Program-made: the position numbers and the translations under genes
Notes under the pieces: model-generated
Told to the model about the DNA's origin: nothing
What the model saw: only the letters and a program-made list of their open reading frames with translations
Database searches by the model: none
Shown here: piece by piece, positions 23,761 through 37,400 of the stretch
Layout: the number at the start of each line of letters is the position of its first letter
Position numbering within the stretch: position 1 is the stretch's first letter
Assembly (NCBI GenBank): GCA_030062745.1
Contig: CP099851.1
Location: 3,586,393 to 3,650,392, forward strand
Reading direction: 5' to 3'
DNA: 64,000 bases
From: Capitulum mitella
Taxonomy: Eukaryota > Arthropoda > Thecostraca > Pollicipedomorpha > Pollicipedidae

Positions 23761-24179
23761 GCCTGCAGCCGCCACCGCTTGATTATTATCCAGGCTGTCA
23801 GTTTTGGGAGCGGCCGGCCACTCGGCGTCATCTCCTCATGCCCCCTCTCCGACGGTGCGACGGCCTGGTCCCGCCGTCTATAAACAAACAGGGGCGCCGG
23901 CCGGCCGCGCCCGCGCCGCCGCCGCCGCCGCGCCCCAGGCCGGTGTAATCGGAGCGGTGTTGCCACCGCTGCGGGGTCGGCGGTGCCGGCGAAGCGAGCC
24001 TGCGGCTGCGCCCGCGGCGCGCGACAGGTGTGCGCCAGGAGCGCCGCGGCGAGGCGTTTCCGGCGCCGCCGCCACTTCCTGCGCCGGGCCCGCCCGGCCG
24101 AGAGTCACGACTCCGCGGGACTTCCTTCGACCACCCGCCCGGAGGACCGGCAAGTCACGAGAGCCAGCCCGTAGAACGA

Positions 24180-27119
24180 CCGTAAGGTACGGAGCGCCAG
24201 AGAGAGAGAGAGAGCGACACAACGCGATGACAAGAAGCAGAACACGCCACTCGGACGCCCTGATTACTTTGCGTCGTGGGGACTGCGTCCAGTCAACGGA
24301 ACGCAGAATCATCATGTCCGACGATTACAAGCCTGGCAGCGTCAGACGCAACGTAACAGCAACGTGCCGTTTTCCGAACGGTTGCATCCCCGTTACAGCA
24401 TCAGGGCAGCGGACACCGAAGGGCGTCAAGAGGAAGGGTTGATGTCACGGAGTAGGGTCACGGGGGGGGGGGGAGTTGGCTTGTCGCACTGCGCGACGCT
24501 ATCCATCAGGCCAGCTGAACAGGCGCCGACCGATTGGCAAAAACAGCCCGGCCCGCCAGGCCGACCCAAAAACAGCGCAGCGACACCAACCGGTCCACAG
24601 AGGGAGCCGCCGAACAACCAGGAGCGATCTCTCTCTCTCCCTCCCTCCCTCTCTCTCTCCCTCTCTCTAACTGAGGAAGAGTATCATAACAATGACAACT
24701 TTTCGTCGTTTCTTCGTATTAACTAATCTAAGAACAGGTGACATCACACTTGAACCACCCAAAACCTGAATACCACACCATTCACAGGGCTGACAGCTCG
24801 CGACCAAAGACCGTTTTTGACACACTGCACGGCGACGGCATCTCGCCTCCAGTAACGCCGGGCCAGAACCGGTCCGAACACACAAATGTCCGCGCTTTTC
24901 TCCGCAAACCCGCGCGCCGGACAGTGAGTCGACACCCTGAAGGCATCCGGCCCCCGTCCGCTTGGCGGGCCCTAATAAGGTCATTAACCTGGCGTGTCGG
25001 CCGTTCCGACCCGCCGACTGCGAGCCGCCCGACAGGATTATCTCCGTGTAACTGAGGCAAATACGACGTGTGTGTTGACTTGAGCCTCGGACACATCGCC
25101 GCAGACGTCGGCGCGCGGGTCGCGACGTGGAACAGGGCCCGTGGCGGCGCTGAATCCACCTCGACGACGACGAGCCGTTCGGCACCCTGCACGCGGCCGC
25201 GCCGCTCCAACGTCTGCAGCCGCTCCGCGCTGGCGGCGCGTGACCAGTGACCGACTTTTGCCGCGGAGGGCTGCCAGAGCGCGCCCCGACCTGGGACGTG
25301 TCACCCCGGCCGGGACCGGTTTTTAATAAGAGCGGCGGCAGGCAGGTTCGTCTTCACCTTCGTGGCCACGAACAAAGGACGGACGCACGTGACGCTGCAG
25401 CCACTTCCGGGCCGTGGCTCGCCAGCGGGGCCTCTCACCGACACCGAACCACGAGCTTTTTCGCCCTAAATCTGCCATTTTTGCATTCATTTACTTTTGC
25501 CATTTTGTCGTTCATATGCATTTTTAGAAGTTCGTCGTGAATGGAGCACAGAAAACCACCCTCAGCGAAAGTGAGGACAAAAAACGGGCGACAAAAGGTT
25601 TAGAAACTGGTGTCTGGCATGTATATTGCATAGCTGAAAGAATCAAACCGGTGATCGACACAGACAAGAGGACAAAGGAACTGGATGCATCACAATTGGC
25701 GGAGACCTGCACGTGGGACGGCCAGTGTCCCACACAGTCTGTGCCCGTCACTCACACTTGAGGTGAAGGTTAGAAGGACAAAGGAGGTAAACGACACTAC
25801 TGCTGTGCTGCCACTGAAGGCTGTGCACTCAACAACGACATCCCCGCACGTTCTGGACAGTGGAACGTTCTGGTCGTCCGCAGACCGTGGCTGGCGCCGG
25901 CGTACGGTTTCACGGGCGGTCGATAACGACACGGCGCACCGATGGAGAACGAATTAGACCACATGCTGCGCGACACCGCGGACAGAAGCGCACCAGAACG
26001 GCGGCCAGCTGGCGCCCGAAGCGCGGCGACAACTCCACCAGCGGGACAGCCGTTTGTTTTGTCGAGATACGCCGCCCCCTGAGTCCGGGGCGGCGGACAG
26101 AAGCTGTCCGGGCCCGGGCAGAAGCTGGACCCCACGTCTGAACCAACTGCGACCGACACGGCCGCGTTAACGCGCGGGAAACGCCCGAGCAAATTGAAGC
26201 GCGTCCCGCGCGAAGTCAACTGCGCACGCACTGCGCGCTCACAGCGTCTGCAACACACTCGCCGGCGTCCTGCAATCAGCGCGGCGCCGGCGGGGCGCCG
26301 GGCCCCGACGGCGGCGGCCCAGAAGGTCGGACCGTTTAGTCTGGAGCGGACCGCGGCAGATCTGGCGCACCGAGCCGGGCGGCGGCTAATCTGGCGCTCC
26401 GTGCAGAAATGCAGGTCCGCGCCCGGCGCGGCGGAGCGCGGCCGTGATTCATCGGGCAGGGAACGACCGCCCGGCTGGTCGGCGGGAGTCCTGGCTCCCG
26501 ACCCATCGGCAGGGGTCCTGACCTGCCAGCGGAGGTCCTGAATCGACAGCAAGGGTCCTGACCTTTAAACTTCCGATGGCCCCGACAGGGACTACTGGTC
26601 TACCACCGCCACCATAAGGGTTTCCTCGACTGTCAGGACCGTCTCCTGTTCCATAAGATCCTTACCCACCAGCTGCGACCGCTGAGCGATCAGGAGAGTC
26701 TCCTGAGATGTCAGGACCAATCAGCAGGGACGCTGATGCAAATTCACGGCTTTGCAGGTCAGTAAGTCATCGGCAGGTTGCCGTACGTCTGGCGTTTGGA
26801 GCGTCCTCCGCTCTGCCATCAAGCGTCCAACCTCGGCAGGTTAGCCGGATACAATGTCCTCATGGTAACAACACGAGAAGGAAAACAGCATTCACCAGAC
26901 GCATAACCGGTTTCGTTGTCTCCTATTACCAGCATGAGACATAGTCTAATCTCTCCTTAGCATCACTGTCCTCTGCGCCGAGCCGACTGGCCCTACAGCC
27001 GATACCAGAGCCGTGCCGTGTCCATGGCGCCGCCCAGCCGCCCCGACCCCTTCCGTGCAGCCAGGGTGGGGTGCGCCCCCCCCCCCCGGGCCGTCCCCCT
27101 CCCCCGGCGGCTGAACGCG
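24180..27119. other. GC-rich mosaic without a supported gene
   Basis: It includes a 251-codon minus-strand frame (26552-25797), Arg/Ala-rich and unlike any family I know, and repeated GGTCCTGACCTGCCAGCGGA-like words near 26480-26570. It is read as stop-poor non-coding DNA. Confidence 0.4.
24628..24669. repeat. CT microsatellite
   Basis: A CTCTCT/CCCTCCCT run. A GAGAGA run also occurs near 24200. Confidence 0.9.
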
Positions 27120-27420
27120 GCCTCCCGTGACGGGCGATCCATCAGGCGGAGCACGCCGGCAACCGCCGTCACGGCAGTCACGGCGTCTGCAGCCGTCACA
27201 AAGGCCCGTTACGACGTCCGTCACCGTCACGGCAGTCACGGTGTTCGCCGTCACGACAGGCCGTCGCGGCTCCTATCGCCGTAGCGACAGTATGTCACGG
27301 CGTCTGTCGTCGTCACGGCGGTATGTCACGGCGTCTGTCACAGTCACGCCGTCTGCGCCGTCACGGCGGTTTGCAACAGCCTCTGGCACCGTCACAACGT
27401 CTGGCGCTATCACGGAAACA
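27120..27420. repeat. GTCACGGCGTCTG array
   Basis: Many imperfect GTCACGGC and GTCTG words at 12-24-bp spacing. No coding frame is convincing. Confidence 0.65.
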
Positions 27421-27967
27421 TGCTGTAGTTACAGAAGTCTGTAACCATTTCCGGAGTCGAAGGGCGGACGGGAGGAACGCGATCCCCGATTTCTGCGGAA
27501 GCCAACACCACGCCAGTTGCTGCAGAGAGAAAAAACGTGCCAAAAGCGCCTATCTGCTCACTGACTTAAACCAGCGGTGACGCCCTTGACCGCCACCGTC
27601 ACCGTCTGCCGCTCACGGCGCGGTTACGCCAGAAGACTGGGGCCGACGCCCTCGGCTGGACCCGCGGACGCCGACCTGGGAGCGATCAACCGGCGGCAGC
27701 AGCGACCGTCTGAGGCACGTTCTTGGCTTAGATCTTCCGGATCGAAGGATTGCATGGAAAATGCCGGGCAGAGTCCGAGCCGCGATGCTCTGCCAGTCAG
27801 ACAAAGCGGAAAGGAGCATTTCCCGTGCGGCCAGGAAGAAAGGCATAAGGCCAGCATTAAGGGGCCGGACTGTCTGAGTCTGATGTGGCCCACCGGACAG
27901 CTGGGCCTTTGCTCACGGATCCACCGATCTTCTGCTGTCAATATACTTCAGGACATTACTCTCTCGG

Positions 27968-28213
27968 ATTAACATACCCTGCTCTGTCTGACCGGTAGAC
28001 CCTGCTCCGCCCGACCAGCAGACCCTGCTCCGTCTGACCGACAGACCCTCCTCCGTCTGACCGGCAGACCCAGCTCTGTCTGAACGGCAGACCCTGCTCT
28101 CGCTGACCAGCAGACCCTGCTTTGTCTGACCGGAAGACCCTGCTCCGCCCGACCGGCAGACCCTGCTCCGTCTGACCGGCAGACCGAGCTCCGCCTGACC
28201 GGCAGACCCTCCT
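27968..28213. repeat. 23-bp minisatellite
   Basis: About ten copies of ACCCTGCTCCGTCTGACCGG CAG-type units, 23 bp each. The period is not a multiple of three, so the open frames across it are not coding evidence. Confidence 0.85.
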
Positions 28214-29559
28214 GAGAGTGGGCTGCCGTCCTGCATGCCGGCGTGCCGAACAATGCGCGCCGGCCGGCGCGCGCGGCGCTCATTAGCATAGCGGCGTGCC
28301 GGCGACGCGGCGGGTCAGGCCGCCACGCGCCGTCGCCACCGCCGGCCGCCCTTTCAGTGGCACGGTCTGGGGCGCGACCGCCAGCTGAAACCCCGCCGGA
28401 GCAGACCGACCGAGCAGGCTAACCAGGATATAACTGCTGACGACCATAGAGTATGGGTATTGCTAAATCAGCCCGGCTCGACAGCTGAATAAGGTTTCTA
28501 ACCAGGTACATCAGGTCGAGTTAAGTTTGCCAGACTGCGTAGGCTCACTAAGCTGGCCATTTTAAACGTGCTAGGCAAGGCTGAACAGATCAGCCGAGCT
28601 AAATGGCATGACCGCTGCTGTAGGACGACAGTGGAAGCACCGCTGTCCGGCTACCGGAATGATACTGTGGCTCGGGCTTCATCGTAATGTGAGTTTATAT
28701 CGCACAGAATCTCATCGTTGTTATATATCTGCCATAAAGATGACCGTGATAGTGTGGAAAGGGGATCACGTCTAAAACGTACCGTGGCACGGGGAATAAT
28801 GCAGGGAAAATGCAAGATATTGCATGGTAAGCAAAGCAACGCTTACTGTGGCGGGGTAAAAATAAGGGCTACCTAAGAAAAAAATAACTTGCCAGGGGAT
28901 GGTGAGATAACATTGTGCGATGTGAGGAATAAAGCAACAGGACTGCCACGACAGTGCCGCCAAGTGACCATACGGCCACCTAGGAACGGTTGGCCTGACA
29001 CTGCTCACTGCCAGAGCCATGCTGTTGGGTGTGTCAAATAATTGATGAGGACTGCCGAATTCTGCGGGTAACTGGAGCATCGATCACCGGAAGCTCATCC
29101 TGTCGGCACACAGACTTCCGAAATCACAGTGCAGGCTGGCTCATCTAACGGACAAGAATCTGCGAGGTGATGGGCCCGAGCACTCACCGCACCCGCTGGA
29201 AAATCTCCGAGATGTTGAGCTCTCCTCAAGATAACGAGAGGCCGCAAGGGATGCAGAGCCCTCATTAAGACCGCTGTAACATTACTGAGGTGTGGGCCCT
29301 CGTCAGGCTTACTGAGAGATCGCAGGCAAATGAAGCCCTAATGATCAACACCAGGCCGCTAATGGGATGTAAACCCCTGGTCCGGACCACCGAGCCATCA
29401 GGAAGCTCCTTATCTGACGTCCCTGTCCGTTGTCAGCTGCAGCTACGCCACCGGTCCGCCGACCAGACGGCCGTTAAACGGACCGAAGTTCACCGCCGTT
29501 AAACAGCACCAACGTTAAACGAAGCTCCGAGGGCCCCGAGAGCTCATTGCGTCCAACTG
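28214..29559. other. No gene seen
   Basis: A GC-rich start, then intron-like sequence. Short words such as GAGATC..CGCAGG recur weakly at 29180-29340. Confidence 0.45.
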
Positions 29560-29860
29560 CGGCTGCAGCTGCGTCTGAAGAGCTCCGACTGGAGCGGCTC
29601 AGAAACGGGGCTCCGACATCAGAGCGCGGCTCAGCTCAGCATCTGGAGCGTGGCTCAGACGTCTGAAACACGGCTCAGACGTCCGGAGCAGGATTCAGAT
29701 GCCTGAAGGGGCTCTAAGGCGTCAGCAGCAAGGCTCCCGACGTCTGAAGCGGTCACCGGGCGTCTGAAGCGACCATCGAACGTCTTAAGCGGCCCCCAGA
29801 CGTCTGGAGCCGTTTTCAGACGTCTGGAGCGTCCCTCAGACGTTTGGAGGCGGTCGCCGG
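29560..29860. repeat. About 22-bp array (CAGACGTCTGGAGCG)
   Basis: A dozen diverged units built on the palindromic core AGACGTCT followed by GAAGCG or GGAGCG. Confidence 0.7.
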
Positions 29861-30059
29861 TGAGGTCGGCGCCGCCGGTCGACCGGCCGGACGTGATTCA
29901 CCGGCGGCACATAAAAGCCTTTGACGCGACGCCGGCCGCGGCGGCAGAGCGGGCCGCCGATTCGCGCCGGCTGACTGGAGATGGAATGCTGTCCGCGCCC
30001 GTGTCCGGCCGCACAGCGGACACGGCCGCCACGGACAGGGCGGCCGGACCCCGCGGGGA

Positions 30060-30262
30060 GCAACGGACGTCGGAGAAGGGCCGGCGGACGTCGGAGGGAG
30101 ACTGGTGGACGTCAGAGAGGGACCGGCGGACGTCGGACAAGGACCGGCGGACACGCAGAGGACGTCAGAGAGGGACCGGCGGGCATGCAGCGGACGTTGG
30201 AGAGGGATCGGCGAACATGCAGCGGACGTCGGAAAGAGACCGGCGGACTCGCGGCGGACGTC
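30060..30262. repeat. GGCGGACGTCGGAGAGGGACC array
   Basis: About eight imperfect units of 24-30 bp. Several frames are open across it, which reflects the lack of stop codons in the unit. Confidence 0.7.
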
Positions 30263-30936
30263 GGGAGCTCGTCCGCGGCCGTGCGGCCGACGAGAGCAAC
30301 GCTCGGCGCCGACGAACGCGAGACCTCGCGACCTTGCGGCCGAAAGCCGGTGAAATTATCCGGCCTACGTCAGTCGGATACGACGCCGAACAAAACGTCG
30401 CGCTCTTTGTGTGACGTCACGAGGGAAAGCGCGCGCACGAGTGATCACGACGAGCATTTGTCCACCGTGAGAGCGGCACAATGTCAACCTTAATTGGCGC
30501 CCGGCGGACCGCTGCGACTGGAGGCGGGACATTCGCTGTCACCACTACTGCGTCAGGAGCTCTCGCTGCCTCACAGTTTCCCGAATGTCCCACTAATTTA
30601 GCCCCGATATTACCCCTGTAATCCCCGACATAGCCCCCAATACAGCGTCTCCGCATAGACCCCAAAAAGAGCTCCGCCGGGGCATTGGATTCCTGCCAAG
30701 CTCGTATGCGCCATGGTGTCGCAAAGTGGACGGACAAGACTCAGGGCGGGGTGTCACCGTCTCCCCACTCGGCGACGCCCACAGCGCCGGCGACTCGGCG
30801 GCGCACAAAAAGCCACCCGGCTAACTACCCGGCACTTCTTGCCGACGCGCCGTTTCGCCGGCGTGCGCAAAAACGCCGCGGGCCGCCGCCGCCGGCGCCG
30901 GCGCCGGCGCCCGGGCGGTCGCGCCGCGCCGCTCAC

Positions 30937-31143
30937 CTGCTGAATGCGCTCCTGCGTCTGCAGGATCTCCATGAACAGGTCGAGCTTGTCGCCGAACACG
31001 CTGAAGCCGCCCGTCTCGTCGTCGGGACTGGGCGGCGTGCCGGCGCCGTCCGCTCGCCGCCGCGGCCCGCCGTCGCTGGCGCACGCGCTCGACGCCGAGC
31101 TGACGCCGCTCGAGTCGTCGTCGCCGCTCGCCGGGTGCGTCAT
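30937..31143 (-). CDS. Ser/Asp/Gly-rich exon, possible first coding exon of a Dys isoform
   Basis: From the ATG at 31143 (G at -3) the frame runs 69 codons to a CAG|GTGAGC donor at 30937. It starts MTHPASGDDDSSGVSSASSA, passes a low-complexity stretch and ends in a clear helix, GFSVFGDKLDLFMEILQTQE. The donor, the GC-rich third positions and the helical end support real coding. The frame stays open further upstream to about 31405, so this could instead be the 3' part of a longer internal exon with a disordered hinge. Arthropod dystrophin genes are known to make short isoforms from internal promoters with unique first exons, and the CpG-rich setting fits that; this is inference. It lies on the same strand between the two dystrophin exon clusters and ends in phase 0. 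The antisense strand also has a 292-codon open frame, taken here as a shadow. Confidence 0.55.
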
Positions 31144-31449
31144 CGCGCCGCCGCCGCCGCCGCCGCCGCCGTCGCGAAGCCCTCGCGCCGAACTGAGCGG
31201 CCCGCCGGTTGCGGTCGACGGTGGCGCCGCCCGCGGCGGGCGCGGGAAGCACGGCGGCGGGCGCGGCCGGCGGGGGCCGCAGGTCAGCGGCGCGGTCGTG
31301 GCTCGTCGAGGCGGGGACAGGCGGTCGGACAGCCCGCTGACGCAGCCTCTGGACCTGGTCCTGGCGCCGAGCGAGGCCCGACGGCCCGGCGCTGGACAGC
31401 TGCCTGGGTGACCAGCGGAGCTTCCGCGCCAACGGGGGCTGGGTTCACC

Positions 31450-34400
31450 GTATATCCACACGTGCAGTCAGGCAGTTCTGTTTCCCGCTGGGGGCCAGAC
31501 GGGGAGTGTAACAGCGCTGTGTCTGTGGCTCTCCCGGGTGGCGCCACTGGGGCTCCTCTCTGAACCCACAGGCCTCGTGGAATGATTCTGAACTATGTGG
31601 TGTGGTGGAGGCTTCAGTCTCCGCAGATATTTGAATGAAGCCTGAGGACGTTTTAAAGACAAACTGAGTCCCTAAAGATACATTTATACATTTATCATTT
31701 ATAAATTTATATGTTTCTGATTTATTCGGCACAAGATAATCTATACTGCGTTGACACCTTCTGATGCGTTTTTACCTTCCACAGTATTTTAGTATTTTCG
31801 GGAGGCAAAAGAGAAAAACTAGTCGAATCGTTAGTGTTATAGTTAGAAGTACAGGTTAAACGGGTCGAGGAGAACATCATGGGACATTAGTGCAGCGTAA
31901 GCCCATATATATAAAAAACAATCACAAAAGCGCACGTCACGGCTCGCGCCGCACGAGGCATCGCAGGTGTCGCCACGACTGCGGCAGCCGGACGGCCTCG
32001 ACAGCGGGCCCGCGGGAATCGGCCACGGACCGACCGCCGACCCGTGCCCGCTGTCTGTGAGCGGCACAGACTGACGCACGCGGCCTTACGCACGTAGACC
32101 TCGGCCGCTTGTGGAGGCCTCATTCAGCCAGACGAAGGCGACCTTCCGAAACGGACCTCAGAGAGTTTCCGCCAGTCGGACGAGGTTTTGATCAGTTTCC
32201 GTCTGAATTGCCCGTGTATTCCTGGTATTCATACGTACTACACGTAAGCGGCTTTATAAATCGTGTTCCACATAAATGTTGTCAACACCGATACCTAAAG
32301 AAACGATGGGCCGCTTCCTGACATATCTGCACGCCCAGGTTTGCGTAACAGCGTTTGCGTCTTCCCAGACTTCTCTGCTGTTTTCGTCTTACGGCCACCG
32401 CACATGCTGTTACGTCCTTGCGTCGCACGCACTATCCGCGTTATAACGAGACATTTATCACTCGGTTGAACGACCCCGGGGCGTTGCAAAACGCTGCGCA
32501 GGCGATACGGGTCGTCGATGGTGTTTGAACGTCTGACGTGTGGACGCAGCTGTCGAGGGCAAATGTCAACGGCGCGGGAAATCGCCACTCGTCACTGTCG
32601 ACACCCCTGCAGCCCGAACTGAAGAGGACAGCCATTCCGGCCGGCGCCACGGCCTAGACTGAAGAAAGCTGACTGAACTGACTGAAGAAAGCAGCCATCA
32701 CGGCCACCACCATAGCCCAGGCTACAGAGGCCAGTCTCATGTTCGCATCTGACGCATACTGCTTCCGCTCAAAGCCAGTATTGCATTTTTCCGGGAGCTC
32801 GAAGTGAGGGAAAGGTGCATTTGACCCCGTTGATCAGTTCCAGACTGGTAGGTCTTAAACAGTAAAGAGTAATGAAGCCATCAGATATGACGCATCGCTT
32901 ATGAAAGAGCGCCCAACAAACTTTCACTCAGTAGCTCGGTCAGCAGGGCGTACTGGTAACTGCAGCATGAAAATGAAATGTGCTAAGCCGCCCGAAAAAG
33001 AAAACAAGAAACAAAACCAAAACAAACAAGAGGCCCCGCGCACTTTCTAAAAGAACATCTCTGACCACTGAACTGGACCTTGGATGCCCGCCTGACAGGC
33101 TCGAACGCAACAGCGTAGCTCTTCCGGATCTGGCATCGAGAGCCGACGCCTGCCTGATCGAGGCCTCGGCAAAGGATGGCGGCTCGGGGCTGGTGGCGGG
33201 CTCGAGACGCCCCGTCGACGAGAGATCACTGGGACGTGCCGATACGTTGAAGCGGCGATGATTGCGACTGTTTGTTTAACCCGGATTTCAACCTCGCCTC
33301 CGCCCCCCGCCCGTGGCAGACTCAACCAGCAGCCAGAAATAGTCGACCTGGCCCGCTGTTGCCGATCCAGAGCTGCGAAATGACAGAATAGTTGAACCGT
33401 CGAACCGCCTTGCGATAAGATCACGATTTTCCGGACCGGTATAGGGATGCTTTTGCCATCGCTGCAGCCTTCACGGGGAGAGTTCCAAACCTAAGCTCTT
33501 GCCGCGCGACTTCTGGACTTTTCTTGGGTCAGTCTTACGTCTTTCCCCCAACTCAGCTAGGGGCTTCTGGAGGGTCACAACCTGTCCATGCCACAACCTT
33601 CACAAAGCAATACGCTGGAACCTTGGACTTCCTCTATGACTACGTCGGTGCTGTGTTCTCATTCACGCATGTTGGCATAATACACCTCAGGAAGCTTGGT
33701 ACATGCATCGAAGCCCCTCGGAAGATCGGCTGTGAGATAATGTAACGATCCACGGGCTCGAAAACTTCGGACACGGGTCTCAGCCTTCTTGAAAAATAGA
33801 AGCTGTTAAAATAAACGCATCACGAATTAAGACGATATTAATCAGCCATAATTATGTCGTCCCATGTTATGATTTCTGGGGTTTGGGAAGTAGGAGTCCT
33901 TTTAGGACCACGTTGAATTCCATGACGACATTATCCGCATTTTACATTAAGGAGGTGTCGAAGATCTTCCATAGAAAAGGTTAACTGATTTACGCCAACG
34001 ATAACTGCAGGTCTCGCGTCTGCACGCGTCGAAGATAAGATCAGAATGATAGATAATTTGCTTTACGTTGGGAAGTAAACAGTTTGACTACTATTGAACA
34101 GAGTAGCGCAAGATTTTACGCCACGTTTCAGATTTCCCGGACCCATCATGGGACTCAGTACAACTGCAAGTACCTCTGCAAATGTAGCAGTTCTATAGCC
34201 AACAGCCCAAACGCGTCAAAGATTCTAGACTCCGATTCACGACAAGCCTGTGACCGGTCCACATACCCACAGTCTCGGTAACTGAGCTGCGATCAATGCT
34301 GGGAGCCGCTCGTAAGCCCTATTCGATCAGCCGCAGCGATTTCCGCTCGTGACGCTCTTACGGTAAGAAATCGAGTGAGCCAAGAAAAACTGGACTGGAG

Positions 34401-37400
34401 GCGTGTTGAGCAAACGGTTCGGTTGACGCACGCCTTGTGGGCAGATGAGTGGTTATAGGACCGTCCATATCAAGGACAGACACTCTGAGTGCCTTTATTT
34501 ACATTTCCTCAAGCAACAGATGGAAACTGTTCCATATGGCCGGTTGTCGTTGGTCTTTTCAAAAATTAAAGAGTGCCTTGAAGCGTTGAACGCTAACTAG
34601 AGGTGGCGCCATTCTCTGCTCTTTTGAACAGGCAACCACGGGTACAAGGGAAGCATTCGATGTGATCTGATGATAATTGTTCCGTTGCCAACAGTTTTTG
34701 CTAATACCTGCATTAGTGGTAAAGTGAGCGAAAAGGTGAGACATATATATTACACTGGATTTATTTGCCTTGGTTACTGGGACTGCATTTGTCTATTGCA
34801 AGGAAGCCTGGAACATACGTTTTTTTTGCGTTGAACAAAATTTACCGATAGCTTCAAGGCCAGAGCAGCAGGTGTATGTCGCAGGTGAAGTATCCGACCG
34901 GTATTGGCACCTGATACATTTCTGTCCTAGTTCACCTTTTGGCAAAGAAGAACGGCTGACGCGAAAAAAAAGAAATCCGTCCAAAGGTGGTACATGAGAA
35001 AAACGAAAAGAAAAACGGTGTCGCTACATCACCATTTCCGGCTACACGAATAACTGAATAGGCCTTTAGCAGCTTCCGCCGTCTTCCATTCAGCCAAATA
35101 ACGAGCAAAAAATGTGAAAAGACACGTCCTGATAACGGCAACTTCTGCGCCGAACTTTCTCACGCCTTTCCAACGGTGCCGATGTGAGCATACGTCGACT
35201 TCTAAAAAGCCTTTCATGCACGTTTCCTGTGTTTTTTCGCGAAAAAAACGTTGTGAAGCATTTCCGGCAGGTACTTGGGAACGCTGCCCGGATTTTGTAA
35301 TGCCTGTTCACACTTGTGCCGCCTAACATTTTCTGGAACGGAAAATGAAGGCTTTACTCTGTCGAACCTTTTGTGTGGGCGCTGCCATATGACGTTACAC
35401 TTCTTTACTCGACATTTGACACGATAGTGAAATTAAGAACTGATGCAAGGCATGACCTCAATAAAAGATAAAATTCGGCCACATCATGAAATTGTTTTTA
35501 AAACTGTGATGGCACGCATTTAGTGTTTAATGCTCATGTTACACGGATATGTGCATTTTCCTCCATATAAGATGTGTGCAGATATATTATTTTATTTGTC
35601 TTTTGTTTTAGCCCCAGTCGCTTTAGGTTTATACAACTATTCTACAAATATTTCTGCAAAGTAACATGGAAAGAAACATGAGCTAGTTATACATTCCCCT
35701 TCGCCTGGTAAAATGGAACCATTGCTCGTCGAAACACGTATATAACTATGCGAAAGTGAATAAGTGCCTTCGATAGCGACGCAGACATTGTTGCAAATAA
35801 AGATGTTGAATAATCGAACGGTAAAAACGGCACTATCATCCAGCTTTCTAGTCAGCGGTATTAAGATCGGCTTATGACCATAGACATATTTGTTTGATCT
35901 ATGCTTTGATCGTTGAGAAAGTTACTAAAGTTGCCACAGTGACCACGTGCCCACCGGAGTCTCTCTGTGATGGTGTTCTCAGAACACTTCCAAACGCATG
36001 CTAAAATTCAGACTAACGCCGGGAACTAAACATACCTTTTCTCTCACACTCCACAACCCTCTCAGAACTGGGTGACACACTTGGCCGAGCTGAGCGGTCA
36101 AGAGCCTGTGATTAGCCGGATCCGCCGGGCGACATTCTTCCTCGCTGGATTAGCCGGAGTCGGCGGGACTGGTCACCAGACAGCTGCCCGGTAACACGAA
36201 AATCCGAGCATCGGCCTCCGGGTAGGGAGAGGATTTCTGGCCCCGTAACCGAGGTAGCAACAAACAGGTCGTTATCACAGGAGCCCCTTTTATGTGGCTG
36301 CAAGTTACGCAGACCAGATTTGAAAAGGGTATCGGGCGATAACCTTCAGATATGACAAGAAAAGGGAAACATTTCAGTATTTACAGTAACCTATAAAAAT
36401 GCCTATTGGGCCGGGAGCCGCATGGACCGAGTGATGAGATAATTATGCATGCGTTTATGGAAACACACCTAATAATATACCATCTCTTGTCTTGATCCAC
36501 AACAGGGTGAAAATCAAAGCTTTAAATGCAAAGCGCTCTAATTTCCTATCCCTGAACGATTACACGAAGAATTAAAGGAATGACATCACGTATGTACGTA
36601 GGCCTACATGCCAGGTTAAGCAGCAATACCGACTATATTCATGACATCTGGGAATATTGGCTTCTGTGGATGGTCGTCAGTTCCAACTTGCTCGCAAAGA
36701 TGAATTTGACTGTTTTTTCCCTCTGAACAAAGTGACCAGCCACAAAAAACAGACATACAGGTAACGGTACACTCATGACTTTTTTCAGAACAAACTGTGG
36801 TCTTAAGGATTGAGAGACAGAGGCGTAACATTCCTCAATAGCTTTGAGTTATTTCGCGCTAATGACAAAATGTTTTGGTCGAGGTGCATCTCATGCGGCG
36901 ATTCTTATTCGTAAACCACAGCAATAATAAATCGTCCGTTGCATATCATGACAAATGATGTTCTTGGCGTCATAGTTTTCCATAAAAGTGGTGTTTTAAT
37001 TTTCCACTTCAACGTCTTTGCCACTGTCACGAAGGGTACATCTTGTTTAATCATAACCTTTCTAACAACATACGTTTTAAGTACTCGGAGCTGCCAGAGG
37101 TTGGTAAAATTTGCAAGTCGTGTAAAACTTTTGTCCCAAAATGATTGTGACGATCGTTTTAGGACACACGAAAATGATTCGTCGGCACAAATATGTAACG
37201 ACAGGGATGTACAAACCTGTTTATATGAACGTAGTTGCATCATGCCTCCATTATAAATGGAATGATTGGCGCGACCATGGAGATAAATAACAGCTTTAAT
37301 GGAAAATCACGTGTCATTACAGTGGACTAGTCCCAAGCACGGGCCGAAAGTTTCCATTGGCACTGCATCTGGGAAAGAAACTCATGAAGTAAAATATTCA

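Noticed and set aside
25797..26552. 251-codon minus-strand open frame
   Set aside because: No domain or family pattern, Arg/Ala-rich, in a GC-rich mosaic where several frames are open.
27968..28213. Possible CRISPR-like array
   Set aside because: Units are contiguous 23-mers without unique spacers, in an animal-type genome; it is a minisatellite.
30685..31563. 292-codon plus-strand open frame, the longest in the window
   Set aside because: It is antisense to the exon ending at 30937, Arg/Ala-rich, and follows from a CpG-rich block with few stops.
36905..37256. Overlapping ORFs on both strands
   Set aside because: Mirror frames without any known motif, probably chance.
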